Source of the DNA: Bacillota bacterium
GTDB taxonomy: Bacteria; Bacillota; Negativicutes; Veillonellales; Negativicoccaceae
NCBI GenBank assembly: GCA_023418435.1
Contig: JAEZZT010000132.1
Coordinates: 1 to 15,176 of the forward strand
Direction: 5' to 3'
DNA length: 15,176 nt
How positions within the stretch are numbered: the first letter of the stretch is position 1; every line of letters starts with the position of its first letter. A program made the position numbers and the translations under genes. The notes under the pieces were generated by a model, which saw only the letters and a list, made by a program, of their open reading frames with translations, had not been told where the DNA came from and searched no databases. Of the stretch, positions 1 through 8,945 are shown in pieces.

Positions 1-294
1 GTATAGCCCTTCTTTTTGTGCATGAATGGCAGCCGAGGAGATGCCTTCACTTTCCAGTGAAATGTCCTCTTTCTGCCCGTCCGGTCGCAAAAGCGTGAGG
101 CCGGCAAATGTATTGCGATCGGTCAGCCCGTCTACCGGATAATGATGCCCCCAACCGATATACATGCGGGTGAAAGCAAGACCGTCTTTTTTGGCAACGG
201 GGCTCCAATCCGTCAGATTGACCCATAGTGCATGGGCGTGAGCCGAAAAGGGAAGTGCGAAGATGAATAGCCAGGCCAGTAAAAACTTTTTCAT
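1..294 (-). CDS. DUF4198 (NikM-like) secreted protein, 3' end outside window
   Basis: The N-terminal 98 codons of a gene that runs off the left edge. The protein opens with a clear signal peptide: MKK, a hydrophobic stretch LLAWLFIFALPF, then SAHAHA with likely cleavage before ALWVN. The following HALWVN segment and the GWGHHYPVDGL segment (about residues 47-57) match the DUF4198 family (PF10670, formerly named NikM). Members are extracytoplasmic beta-rich proteins often found beside nickel or cobalt uptake genes. The His-rich N-terminus (H19, H21, H50, H51) fits a metal-handling role, but that is inference. The ATG overlaps the stop of the DUF951 gene as ATGA, so it is translationally coupled. 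It has a GGGAG-type ribosome binding site. The nickel-dependent LarA homologue two genes upstream makes nickel the likeliest ligand. The metal itself cannot be read from sequence. Confidence 0.78.
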   Translation of the reverse strand, partial: MKKFLLAWLFIFALPFSAHAHALWVNLTDWSPVAKKDGLAFTRMYIGWGHHYPVDGLTDRNTFAGLTLLRPDGQKEDISLESEGISSAAIHAQKEGLY

Positions 295-488
295 TGGGAC
301 TCTCCCTTCTTTTGAACGATGCCTCGTACCGCTTTCAGAAATTTGGGACGGGGAATGAGGACGCTATGGCCGCAACCGCAGCAACGAATCCGAAAATCCG
401 TGCCGATGCGCTGGATTTCCCACTCTTTGCTTCCGCAAGGATGGGCTTTTTTCATGGTTACGATATCGCCGATTTGGTAATTAATCAT
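291..488 (-). CDS. DUF951 family small zinc-ribbon-like protein
   Basis: A 65-residue protein with the DUF951 signature: a short beta start (YQIGDIVTMKK), HPCG at 16-19, a WEIQRIGTDFRIRC segment, and a Cys cluster CCGCG at 36-40. Family members are usually 60-70 residues, so this is full length. C18, C37 and C39 could bind zinc, but the function is unknown. The start at 488 is chosen because AAAGGAGATCACC lies just before it; the longer upstream reading lacks the family pattern. Its ribosome binding site lies inside the last codons of the larA-like gene and its ATG precedes that gene's stop (8-base overlap). Its own stop overlaps the next ATG. It is therefore co-translated with its neighbours, which says nothing certain about its function. 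Confidence 0.85.
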   Translation of the reverse strand: MINYQIGDIVTMKKAHPCGSKEWEIQRIGTDFRIRCCGCGHSVLIPRPKFLKAVRGIVQKKGESQ

Positions 489-1764
489 GGTGATCTCCTT
501 TGACTTCAGGGGTATAACGAGGAACGGTGTAGCTGCCTTGCGGCATGAGGCAGATCGGAGCTTGTGCACCTAATTTCCGTTCCGCCATGGCAAGCGCTTC
601 CTCGACGGAATGGACAGGGGTGAAAAAGGCGGTCCGTGCATCCTCATCCGGAAGAGAGGATACCAGGTAGAAATCCGCTTTTTTCATTAAGCGCGTGACG
701 GCATAGGCTTTGTGGCGTCCGATTTGGAAGTCGGCACGGACGGAATCCTCAATCGCCTCGGGAGAGGGATATTTGCGTACTGCCGCATCAAATTCTGCCG
801 AACCGCTACCTTCACGGCACTCCGCCAAGAGAATGACCACACCACCGGGTGCTACTGCACAAGCGGCATTGTCCATCGTCTTTTGGGCCTGATAAATATT
901 GATGTCTTTGGGATAACCGCCGCAAGTAGCGATGACAATGGGATATTCCTGCGGAATGGGTACTCCATTCATGCTGTCGACCAAGCGACAAGCTTGGCGA
1001 TGCGCACTGATATAGTCGCCGGCAAACACGCCGACGAATTCTTTTTTCTCGTTGAGGACGGTATTGAGCAGAAAATGCGGTCGATGCAGTTCGCAACCTT
1101 CCACTTGGTCCAAGTAAATGGGGTTGCGATCCAACTCGCCGATGGTTGCCGCCGGATCCAGCATGAGGGAATGATTGGCTCGTATCGTCTCGGCAGCGGA
1201 AACGCCGGGAAAGAGTGCCTTGCGGCCGCCTCCGAAACCGGCAAAGAAATGGTGCACTACGGAGCCGGTAAGGATCAAGAAATCCGCCTCGACGGCCTCT
1301 TTGTGAAATGCAACGGGAGTTCCGTACGAGGTAGTCCCGAGCGGAATGAAATCTTCGCTTTTTCGCGCCTCTGAATTGAGGCAACGCAAGCGTTGATACA
1401 TGTCGGCACCGACTTGGGAGATCATTTCCTCCTCGGTCATGGGGCGATGCATTCCCAAGGCGAACAATACGGTGATATTTTCGTCGGGCACGCCGGCCTG
1501 GTTGAGCTCTGCAACGAGAATGGGAAGGAAGATATCCGTATGAGCGATCCGGGTCGTGTCATTGACAATGATGGTGACTCGACTGCCGGCACGGACCGAT
1601 TCTTGTAATGGCGGTGCATCGATCGGATTGCGTAGGGCTTGCAAGATCGCCTCGTGCGGATCGGAAAGAATCGGCATCTCCCGCATTTCCAGAATATTTG
1701 CGATACGATCTTCCGGGATAGAAAATGTTTTTTCGCTGTGGCCGTAGGGCATGGTGATTTTCAT
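481..1764 (-). CDS. larA: LarA-family nickel-pincer lactate racemase or related 2-hydroxyacid racemase
   Basis: A 427-residue cytoplasmic protein close in length to Lactobacillus plantarum LarA. LarA interconverts D- and L-lactate with a nickel-pincer nucleotide covalently held by a lysine. All key positions are visible at near-constant offset from that enzyme: R72 (in NDTTR), H106 (in LGMHRPM), H172 and K182 (in HHFFAGFGGGRK) and H198 (in RANH), corresponding to R75, H108, H174, K184 and H200. The later GGYPKDINIYQAQK block is also typical. The cofactor-attaching lysine and nickel-ligand His are intact, so an active holoenzyme is expected. LarB, LarC and LarE, which make the cofactor, are not in this window. 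Some LarA homologues act on other 2-hydroxyacids, so the substrate is uncertain. The start at 1764 has GGAGG 5 bases upstream and overlaps the stop of the ECF gene as ATGA; longer readings extend into that gene. Confidence 0.88.
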   Translation of the reverse strand: MKITMPYGHSEKTFSIPEDRIANILEMREMPILSDPHEAILQALRNPIDAPPLQESVRAGSRVTIIVNDTTRIAHTDIFLPILVAELNQAGVPDENITVLFALGMHRPMTEEEMISQVGADMYQRLRCLNSEARKSEDFIPLGTTSYGTPVAFHKEAVEADFLILTGSVVHHFFAGFGGGRKALFPGVSAAETIRANHSLMLDPAATIGELDRNPIYLDQVEGCELHRPHFLLNTVLNEKKEFVGVFAGDYISAHRQACRLVDSMNGVPIPQEYPIVIATCGGYPKDINIYQAQKTMDNAACAVAPGGVVILLAECREGSGSAEFDAAVRKYPSPEAIEDSVRADFQIGRHKAYAVTRLMKKADFYLVSSLPDEDARTAFFTPVHSVEEALAMAERKLGAQAPICLMPQGSYTVPRYTPEVKGDHHD

Positions 1765-2285
1765 AGGATCCTCCGGGTAATGATATACTGTCTCAATAAT
1801 TGAACGACGGGTGGAATCATGACGAGCTGCAAGACGATTCCGGGCCAAGCATGGAGAAAGGCGCCTGCCCAAAACAGGGGCAATGTAAAAGGCCGGTCAC
1901 TGAAACCGAGCAATAGCCATTGGGCCAATCCCCAAATGATTCTGCCGCCGAGCATGGCGCAGATGAGCGAAAGATACAGACCGCGCCAACCTTTTGTCCG
2001 CCATTTTTGCTCGGCATAACCGGCAATGGCACCGTAGGCGGCCAGCTCGAAGGCCATGGCGATAGCGGATGGATAGAGTACCGGCAAGCTAAAGAGAAAA
2101 GAGCGCAGCAAGGGAAGAATAAATCCCACTTGCATACCGTACCGAGGCCCCAAAATGAAGCCGCTGATCAGCACCGGAATGTGCATCGGGAGCAGCGCCT
2201 TGGTAAATATCGGCACTTGCCCCACGAAAAAGGGGAGAACCAAACCGATGGCAATACAGAGTGCTGCCATTATGCGTGCGTACAT
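1761..2285 (-). CDS. ECF transporter S component, substrate unknown
   Basis: A 174-residue very hydrophobic protein with about five or six membrane helices. It carries the motif block LLPMHIPVLISGFILGPRYG followed by PLLRSFLF and AIAMAFELAAYG, characteristic of the ECF_trnsprt S-component family (PF12822). S components bind a vitamin or other micronutrient and share an energising module (EcfA, EcfA', EcfT) encoded elsewhere; no ATPase or T subunit is present here. The start has GAGGAGG about 6 bases upstream. It is first in the coupled set with the LarA homologue. A plausible but unproven link is uptake of a cofactor precursor or the substrate of that enzyme. It is not a CbiM/NikM nickel S component: the N-terminal His motif of that family is absent. 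Confidence 0.8.
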   Translation of the reverse strand: MYARIMAALCIAIGLVLPFFVGQVPIFTKALLPMHIPVLISGFILGPRYGMQVGFILPLLRSFLFSLPVLYPSAIAMAFELAAYGAIAGYAEQKWRTKGWRGLYLSLICAMLGGRIIWGLAQWLLLGFSDRPFTLPLFWAGAFLHAWPGIVLQLVMIPPVVQLLRQYIITRRIL

Positions 2286-2309
2286 GAATCCTCCTCGAGT
2301 TTTATTTTT

Positions 2310-2318
2310 ATTATATCA
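2310..2318 (-). promoter_or_regulatory. Extended -10 promoter for the ECF-larA-DUF951-DUF4198 set
   Basis: On the minus strand the sequence reads TGATATAAT, a perfect extended -10 element (TG, one base, TATAAT). It lies 24 bases upstream of the ECF S component ATG. No good -35 is found at 16-18 bases, which is usual for extended -10 promoters. It sits between the purA terminator and the first gene of the set, supporting separate transcription. Confidence 0.55.
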
Positions 2319-2343
2319 GAAACGGGAAAGGTGATGGCCGGAA

Positions 2344-2388
2344 TAAAAAAGACTGCAGGGAACCGGAATGATCCGGCTCTCCGCAGTC
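2344..2388 (-). terminator. Rho-independent terminator after purA
   Basis: A hairpin with outer arms GACTGC/GCAGTC and inner arms CCGGA/TCCGG (2351-2388) is followed on the minus strand by a run of six T residues (2345-2350). It starts 10 bases after the purA stop, so it ends the purine transcript before the lar set. Confidence 0.88.
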
Positions 2389-2397
2389 CGAGATGGG

Positions 2398-4991
<2,594 letters not shown>

Positions 4992-5003
4992 AGCTAGACC
5001 TCC

Positions 5004-6389
5004 TTAGCCTTTAGCGGTCGCGCGTTCGCAAATTTCACGGCCGACTACTACGCCGGCTACCGATGCCTGAATCAAGCCGCGCGTAATGCCGGCTCCATCA
5101 CCGATAGCAAAGAAATTAGGAATCTTCGTTTCCAGTTTATCACTTAAATCCAAGCGCGAGGAGTAGAATTTGACCTCTACGCCATAAAGAAGTGTATGTC
5201 TCGAGTTGGCACCCGGGGCCACTTCGTCCAATGCCTCGAACATTTCCATGATGTCTACCAAGTGACGATAGGGCAAGACCAGGGAGAGGTCGCCCGGTGT
5301 GGCGCTCGGCATCGTGGGATGGACGAGACCGCGACGGATGCGTTCCGGAGTGGAACGTCTGCCGTCACGCAAGTCGCCGAGGCGCTGGACGATTGGGCCG
5401 CCGCCGAGCAGATTGGCCAGGCCGGCAATGGATTTGCCGTAGGCGATCGGTTCTTTGAACGGCTCGGTAAAGCTCTTGGACACCAAGAGTGCAAAGTTGG
5501 TGTTGGGGCTCTTCTTGTGAGCGTAGCTATGGCCGTTGACCGTCATCAGACCGCCGTTGTTTTCGGTGACGACGAAACCGTTCGGATTCATGCAGAACGT
5601 ACGCACTTGGTCATCGAAAGAACGGGAGAAGTAAATCAGCTTCGACTCATACACGACGTCGGTGATGTGCTGGAATACTTCGGCGGGCAATTCGACGCGC
5701 ACGCCGATATCAACGGCGTTGCTCGACAGATCCAAGCCCGCTTGTTTGACTTGGTTGATAAACCATTCGGAGCCTTCACGCCCGGGGGCTGCGACCAAGT
5801 ATTCCGAGGTAATCGTTTCGTCACCGATACGGATGCCTTTGTACACACCGTCTTCGATCAGAATTTCCGTTACTTCGGTATCGCATCTGACGTCGACCTT
5901 GCCGCTGAGAGCCTCGCGCATATTGGCGAGAATATCGGCGTTCACATCCGTGCCCAAATGACGGATGCGAGCCGGCACCAACGCCAAGTCGGAAGCCGCC
6001 GCCCGTCTTTTCAGATCGTGGATGGCCTCTCTATGTTCGTCGCCGTAGACTTTGCGATCCGCACCGCCATAGCGACAGTAAATTTCATCTACATAATCGA
6101 TTTCTTTTTGCAAATCCGCTTTGCTCATGAAATCATCCAAGTTACCGCCGTATTCGGTGGTCAGCGTCAATTTGCCGTCGCTGAAAGCACCGGCACCGCC
6201 CCAACCGCAGACGATATTGCGGCGCCGCTCGGGTACGGGTGCCTTGCGGTCACCATTGACTTCGACGCGATGGTGGATATCGTGGCCTTTCTCCAATACC
6301 AATACCTTCAGATTGGTTTCGGCCAACTCCAACGCAGTAAAGATACCGGCGGGACCGGCCCCGATGATAACTACATCGTACTGTTTCAT
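5004..6389 (-). CDS. COG2509 FAD-dependent dehydrogenase-like protein of unknown substrate
   Basis: A 461-residue flavoprotein. An N-terminal Rossmann FAD site is at residues 6-15 (VVIIGAGPAG), with the acidic end of the second strand at VLVLEKG. The family-typical block CGWGGAGAFSDGKLTL follows at about 60-75, and the C-terminal FAD site FAIGDGAG near residue 435. This pattern is that of COG2509, annotated as an uncharacterised FAD-dependent dehydrogenase; no substrate is established. The start at 6389 (MKQYD) is favoured because GAGAG lies 6 bases upstream. An ATG at 6395 (MKMKQYD) is possible but abuts the SD-like sequence. It is first in an operon with purB and purA, which may hint at nucleotide metabolism or simply co-regulation. 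No membrane segments are seen. Confidence 0.86.
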   Translation of the reverse strand: MKQYDVVIIGAGPAGIFTALELAETNLKVLVLEKGHDIHHRVEVNGDRKAPVPERRRNIVCGWGGAGAFSDGKLTLTTEYGGNLDDFMSKADLQKEIDYVDEIYCRYGGADRKVYGDEHREAIHDLKRRAAASDLALVPARIRHLGTDVNADILANMREALSGKVDVRCDTEVTEILIEDGVYKGIRIGDETITSEYLVAAPGREGSEWFINQVKQAGLDLSSNAVDIGVRVELPAEVFQHITDVVYESKLIYFSRSFDDQVRTFCMNPNGFVVTENNGGLMTVNGHSYAHKKSPNTNFALLVSKSFTEPFKEPIAYGKSIAGLANLLGGGPIVQRLGDLRDGRRSTPERIRRGLVHPTMPSATPGDLSLVLPYRHLVDIMEMFEALDEVAPGANSRHTLLYGVEVKFYSSRLDLSDKLETKIPNFFAIGDGAGITRGLIQASVAGVVVGREICERATAKG

Positions 6390-6431
6390 TTTCATCTCTC
6401 TCTTTCGTCGGGAAGTATATTCATAAAAACA

Positions 6432-6463
6432 GCTCAAAAAAGTACGGGGACTTTTTTGAGCAT
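6432..6463 (-). promoter_or_regulatory. Leader hairpin overlapping a 9-codon mini-ORF, possible attenuator
   Basis: A perfect 12-bp hairpin (arms GCTCAAAAAAGT and ACTTTTTTGAGC, 6-base loop, 6432-6461) lies in the 5' leader of the flavoprotein-purB-purA operon. On the minus strand it is followed by TGTTTTTATG, a U-rich run of the kind found in terminators. An ATG at 6463 opens a mini-ORF, MLKKVPVLF then TGA (6463 to 6434), spanning almost exactly the hairpin, with GGGA 6 bases upstream. A translating ribosome would melt the hairpin. Attenuation by a leader peptide is inference. The predicted transcription start near 6473 leaves a very short 5' end for ribosome loading. Confidence 0.42.
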
Positions 6464-6479
6464 GGTGTTTCCCTTTCAC

Positions 6480-6509
6480 ATAATAGCAATTGAAGGGCGG
6501 TAGTGTCAA
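6480..6509 (-). promoter_or_regulatory. Sigma-A type promoter for the flavoprotein-purB-purA operon
   Basis: On the minus strand TTGACA (6509-6504) is separated by 18 bases from TATTAT (6485-6480), a 6/6 and 5/6 match to the consensus. Immediately upstream of the -35 are two copies of CTTCGAAAAA 12 bases apart (6511-6532), followed by a related TTGAAAAA. These could be an UP element or a repressor/activator site. They do not resemble the known PurR box strongly. Confidence 0.7.
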
Positions 6510-6510
6510 A

Positions 6511-6532
6511 TTTTTCGAAGGATTTTTCGAAG
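6511..6532. repeat. Tandem TTTTTCGAAG direct repeat next to the -35 box
   Basis: The plus strand reads TTTTTCGAAG twice with a 12-base period, then TTTTTCAAAA. Each copy contains the palindrome TTCGAA. It abuts the -35 of the purine operon promoter, so regulator binding or an AT-rich UP element are both possible. Confidence 0.5.
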
Positions 6533-6781
6533 TTTTTCAAAAATATTCGGATAGATGCGAATGAATTTTCCGGACAAGTGAAATAAAATTACTCGTGCGC
6601 AAGTGACATAGGAATGAAAAATAAAGATTTTTACGAAATGGCTGCGAATATCAGCGCGAATAAACACAAAAGGACGAGAAGAACTCGCCCTTTGAGATTT
6701 TTTTAGAACAAAGTGAAAGGGAGTAAATTGCCCCTCTTGTTTGTTTGAAAGTTTTACAATATACTTAAATAAGTAAGAGTA
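6533..6781. other. Rest of the 392-base gene-free interval between the flavoprotein and lrgB-like genes
   Basis: The whole gene-free interval runs from 6390 to 6781. It holds, from the lrgB side, the terminator at 6669-6693, then an AT-rich stretch with three scattered GCGAAT words (near 6556, 6643 and 6655), then the repeats, promoter and leader of the purine operon, listed separately. I see no RNA gene or riboswitch fold I can name and no convincing small gene in this part. Confidence 0.5.
6669..6693 (-). terminator. Terminator after the lrgAB-like pair
   Basis: Arms AAAGGACGAG and CTCGCCCTTT surround a 5-base loop. Read on the minus strand the single non-Watson-Crick pair becomes G-U, and a U-rich tail (TTGTGTTTATT) follows. 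Both points favour function for minus-strand transcription, that is, after the lrgB-like gene. The plus-strand side also has TTTTTTT, but no plus-strand gene reads into it. Confidence 0.7.
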
Positions 6782-7471
6782 TTAGAAACATGCTAAGAGG
6801 AGCGGAACTACCAACGGGGCGATCAGTGCCGTAATCACTCCCATGAATATCATGGCGACACTGGCCATGACTCCGGTGCGTTCACTATCCTCGTAAGCAC
6901 GGGCCGTACCGGTACCATGCGCACTGAAGCCGAATAACAATCCCTTGAGCATGGGGTTGCGGATTTTCAGCAACCTTACCAAGGCAACCGTCATCAACAT
7001 GCCGATGACGCCGGTCAGAATCACGAAGACGGCAGTGATCGTGGCATTTCCTCCCAACATGGAAGACACATTCATGGCAATCGGCGTGGTGATGGAGCGA
7101 GGTGCCAAGCTCAGCGTGTAGATGCGGTCTACACCGAAGAAGTAGGTCGCTCCCATCGTAGTGGCAATGGCAGCGGTTGCCGCCACCAAACCGACGATGC
7201 AAAGTTCCGGCAAGTAGCGTTTTACCAATTTGCGTTGGCGGTACAAAGGAATCGCAAACGCGACGGTCACAGGCTCCAAAAGCCATTGCAAAAATACGGC
7301 GCCACTGCGATACGAAGTGTAAGGGATTTTCATGGACATCAGAAATACGACGATTAAAATCGGACAGAGCAGAATCGGTAGGAACCAAATTTTCTTGGTG
7401 CGACCATACATTTCTTTGATCATGTAGTAGATGGCCAGGGTACCGATAATGGAAAGAATCATTTCTATCAT
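6782..7471 (-). CDS. lrgB: LrgB-family membrane protein
   Basis: A 229-residue integral membrane protein with about seven or eight hydrophobic helices. The family block LAPRSITTPIAMNVSSMLGG is followed by GFSAHGTGTARAYE, both hallmarks of LrgB (PF04172). LrgB and CidB proteins pair with LrgA or CidA and are linked to murein hydrolase control, cell lysis, and in some bacteria pyruvate or glycolate transport. The start at 7471 has AAGGGGG about 8 bases upstream, and its ATG overlaps the stop of the LrgA-like gene as ATGA. The pair faces a divergent LysR-type regulator, the CidR-cidAB arrangement. Whether it acts as Lrg or Cid, or in metabolite export, cannot be told from sequence. Confidence 0.9.
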   Translation of the reverse strand: MIEMILSIIGTLAIYYMIKEMYGRTKKIWFLPILLCPILIVVFLMSMKIPYTSYRSGAVFLQWLLEPVTVAFAIPLYRQRKLVKRYLPELCIVGLVAATAAIATTMGATYFFGVDRIYTLSLAPRSITTPIAMNVSSMLGGNATITAVFVILTGVIGMLMTVALVRLLKIRNPMLKGLLFGFSAHGTGTARAYEDSERTGVMASVAMIFMGVITALIAPLVVPLLLACF

Positions 7472-7839
7472 CTGCGGATCCCCCTTCGTTTGGCTTTGAG
7501 TACAATCATCGCCGACACGGAAATCACCCACAGCATGACCAAGATGCTGATGATGACGGCAGCGACCAGGAAAGCGCCCAGGCGACCGAATAATTCAGTA
7601 TATTGCATAATACCTACTGCGGCAGGTATAAAGAAGAGCAATAGGTCTCTAATCAATAAATCGGCACCGTCTTCCAACCAGTGAAGGCGAACCCAGCCGC
7701 GACAAAGGGCAAGATACAATACGCCCATACCGACGAGAGCGCCGGGAATGGGGATCCGGAACATCGCTGTCACCAGATCACTGATATAAGCAATTAAGCC
7801 CAGCAGGACGATTTGCGCTGCTGCGCGAAACCAAAACAT
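7468..7839 (-). CDS. CidA/LrgA-family membrane protein
   Basis: A 123-residue protein with four predicted membrane helices. The segment FRIPIPGALVGMGVLYLAL is typical of CidA/LrgA (holin-like) proteins, as is LLLFFIPAAVGIMQY, and the C-terminus is basic (KAKRRGIRR). Family members are 115-150 residues long, so it is complete. It is thought to form oligomers in the membrane with its LrgB/CidB partner, whose gene it overlaps by 4 bases. The start at 7839 has AGGAGGT 7 bases upstream. The promoter lies in the 97-base region shared with the divergent LysR-type gene. I leave the symbol open because cidA and lrgA cannot be separated on sequence alone. Confidence 0.9.
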   Translation of the reverse strand: MFWFRAAAQIVLLGLIAYISDLVTAMFRIPIPGALVGMGVLYLALCRGWVRLHWLEDGADLLIRDLLLFFIPAAVGIMQYTELFGRLGAFLVAAVIISILVMLWVISVSAMIVLKAKRRGIRR

Positions 7840-7860
7840 AGTATACCTCCTGAAATTACG

Positions 7861-7889
7861 ATTGTACTATAGTAACTCATTTTGCAAAA
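7861..7889 (-). promoter_or_regulatory. lrgAB-like promoter with two small palindromes in the divergent region
   Basis: On the minus strand TTTGCA (7888-7883) and TACAAT (7866-7861) are 16 bases apart and lie about 20 bases upstream of the LrgA-like ATG. Two 10-base palindromes overlap them: TACTATAGTA (7865-7874) over the -10 and TTTTGCAAAA (7880-7889) over the -35. Such dyads are plausible sites for the divergent LysR-type regulator, but the classic T-N11-A box was not firmly assigned. Confidence 0.42.
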
Positions 7890-7936
7890 AAAATAAAGCC
7901 CACAGCGAACAATAATACTACAAGGAAGAAAGGTAT

Positions 7937-8872
7937 GTGAACGTTATGGATTTGACTCATTTAACTTATTTCTTAGAAGTGGCGCATTACAAATCATTTA
8001 CGAAAGCCTCTCAAAATCTGCACATTAGCCAGCCGTCCATTTCCAAGGGGATCAAAACCTTGGAGGAAAAGTGGAAAGTTCGACTTTTCCATCGTCATGG
8101 CAAAACCATCGAATTGACGGAAGTCGGCGAAGCTATTTTACCGAAGATTGAAGAGATTATCGATCGCTTCTATCGTTTGCAGGAAGAAGTAAGTGATCCC
8201 AGCGTGTTGCGTGCCGGCAAATTGAAAGTAGGACTTCCGCCGTTGATCGGGGCATTTTATTTGACGAGTTTCCTCAAATCTTTCCGCGAAGTCTATCCCA
8301 ATATTGAATTATGTTTTGTGGAAGAACCGTCCGGAAAAATTGAAAATATTCTGGAGGATGGCGGTATTCATTGTGGATTTTGTGCGATTCCCACCGTGTA
8401 TGGACGTCATGAGACTTTGATCTTGGCACGAGAAAAACTACGCGTTTTCATGCGGGAGGATCATCCTTTGGCACGCAAAGAAAAGATTCGTTTGACGGAA
8501 TTGGCGACCGAGCCCTTGGTGCTTTTCGACCGGGAATATTCGCTTTATCGCATCCTGATGCAGGAGTTCCAAGCCAAACTCATTCAGCCCAATATCATTT
8601 TGCAGTCTCATGACTGGGAATTTTTAACCGGTATGATTGCAGAAGGAAGCGGTGTATCCGTATTGCCGGAATGCACGGAGAGATTTTTACCGCGAGCTTA
8701 CGCCAATATCGTCAGTCGCCCCTTGGTAGAGCCGGTGGTACAATGGATCCCGGGATTGATTTGGAAAAAGAAATCCTACGCCAGCTCTCCGGCAGAGGTG
8801 TTTGTCGACTATTTCCGCAAATACTTTATCGGAGAAGTCGAAAGCAAGCCTCGTCATCTCACGAAAAAATAA
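7937..8872 (+). CDS. LysR-type transcriptional regulator, CidR-like
   Basis: A 311-residue regulator. The N-terminal winged helix-turn-helix contains HLTYFLEVAHYKSFTKAS and LHISQPSISKGIKTLEE (residues about 8-46). The substrate-binding region follows (about 93-300), with LKVGLPPLIG at its start. Length and layout are normal for the family. It is divergent from the lrgAB-like pair, the layout of CidR, which in Bacillus and Staphylococcus responds to pyruvate-derived acetate metabolism. Control of that pair is the natural inference. Start: the GTG at 7937 has AAGGA 10 bases upstream. The ATG at 7946 gives MDLTHLTYF, which matches the usual family N-terminus, but has only a distant AAAGG. Either may be used. 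It ends before a bidirectional terminator. Confidence 0.88.
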   Translation: MNVMDLTHLTYFLEVAHYKSFTKASQNLHISQPSISKGIKTLEEKWKVRLFHRHGKTIELTEVGEAILPKIEEIIDRFYRLQEEVSDPSVLRAGKLKVGLPPLIGAFYLTSFLKSFREVYPNIELCFVEEPSGKIENILEDGGIHCGFCAIPTVYGRHETLILAREKLRVFMREDHPLARKEKIRLTELATEPLVLFDREYSLYRILMQEFQAKLIQPNIILQSHDWEFLTGMIAEGSGVSVLPECTERFLPRAYANIVSRPLVEPVVQWIPGLIWKKKSYASSPAEVFVDYFRKYFIGEVESKPRHLTKK

Positions 8873-8880
8873 AAAGTCAT

Positions 8881-8921
8881 AATAATGAGCCCCTACGCCG
8901 TTGCGGCCGGGGGCTTATTAT
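8881..8921. terminator. Bidirectional terminator between convergent genes
   Basis: Arms AATAATGAGCCCC and GGGGCTTATTAT form a long stem with one G-U pair, capped by a GCCG/CGGC inner stem. The plus side continues ATATAT and the minus side continues into a T-rich run. It serves the LysR-type gene on the plus strand and the alkyltransferase-like gene on the minus strand, whose stops are 73 bases apart. Confidence 0.8.
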
Positions 8922-8945
8922 ATATCGGTATACATGGTAGAGATG

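Noticed and set aside
291-569. Longer 92-residue reading of the DUF951 gene
   Set aside because: The extra residues overlap larA and do not match the family; the inner ATG at 488 has a clear ribosome binding site and the expected N-terminus.
6390-6480. Purine riboswitch in the leader of the purine operon
   Set aside because: The predicted leader has a single perfect hairpin and no three-way junction or conserved aptamer core, and too few bases precede the hairpin.
5196-6503. Long open frame (about 435 codons) on the plus strand across the flavoprotein gene
   Set aside because: It is antisense to a well-supported COG2509 protein and matches no family; its openness follows from codon use of the true gene. 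The same holds for plus-strand frames at 712-1374, 2410-3522 and 4335-4997.
6614-6706. A 30-codon plus-strand ORF with a basic Arg-rich end
   Set aside because: AGGA directly abuts the ATG, the frame runs through the lrgB terminator hairpin, and no promoter fits. Chance ORF most likely.
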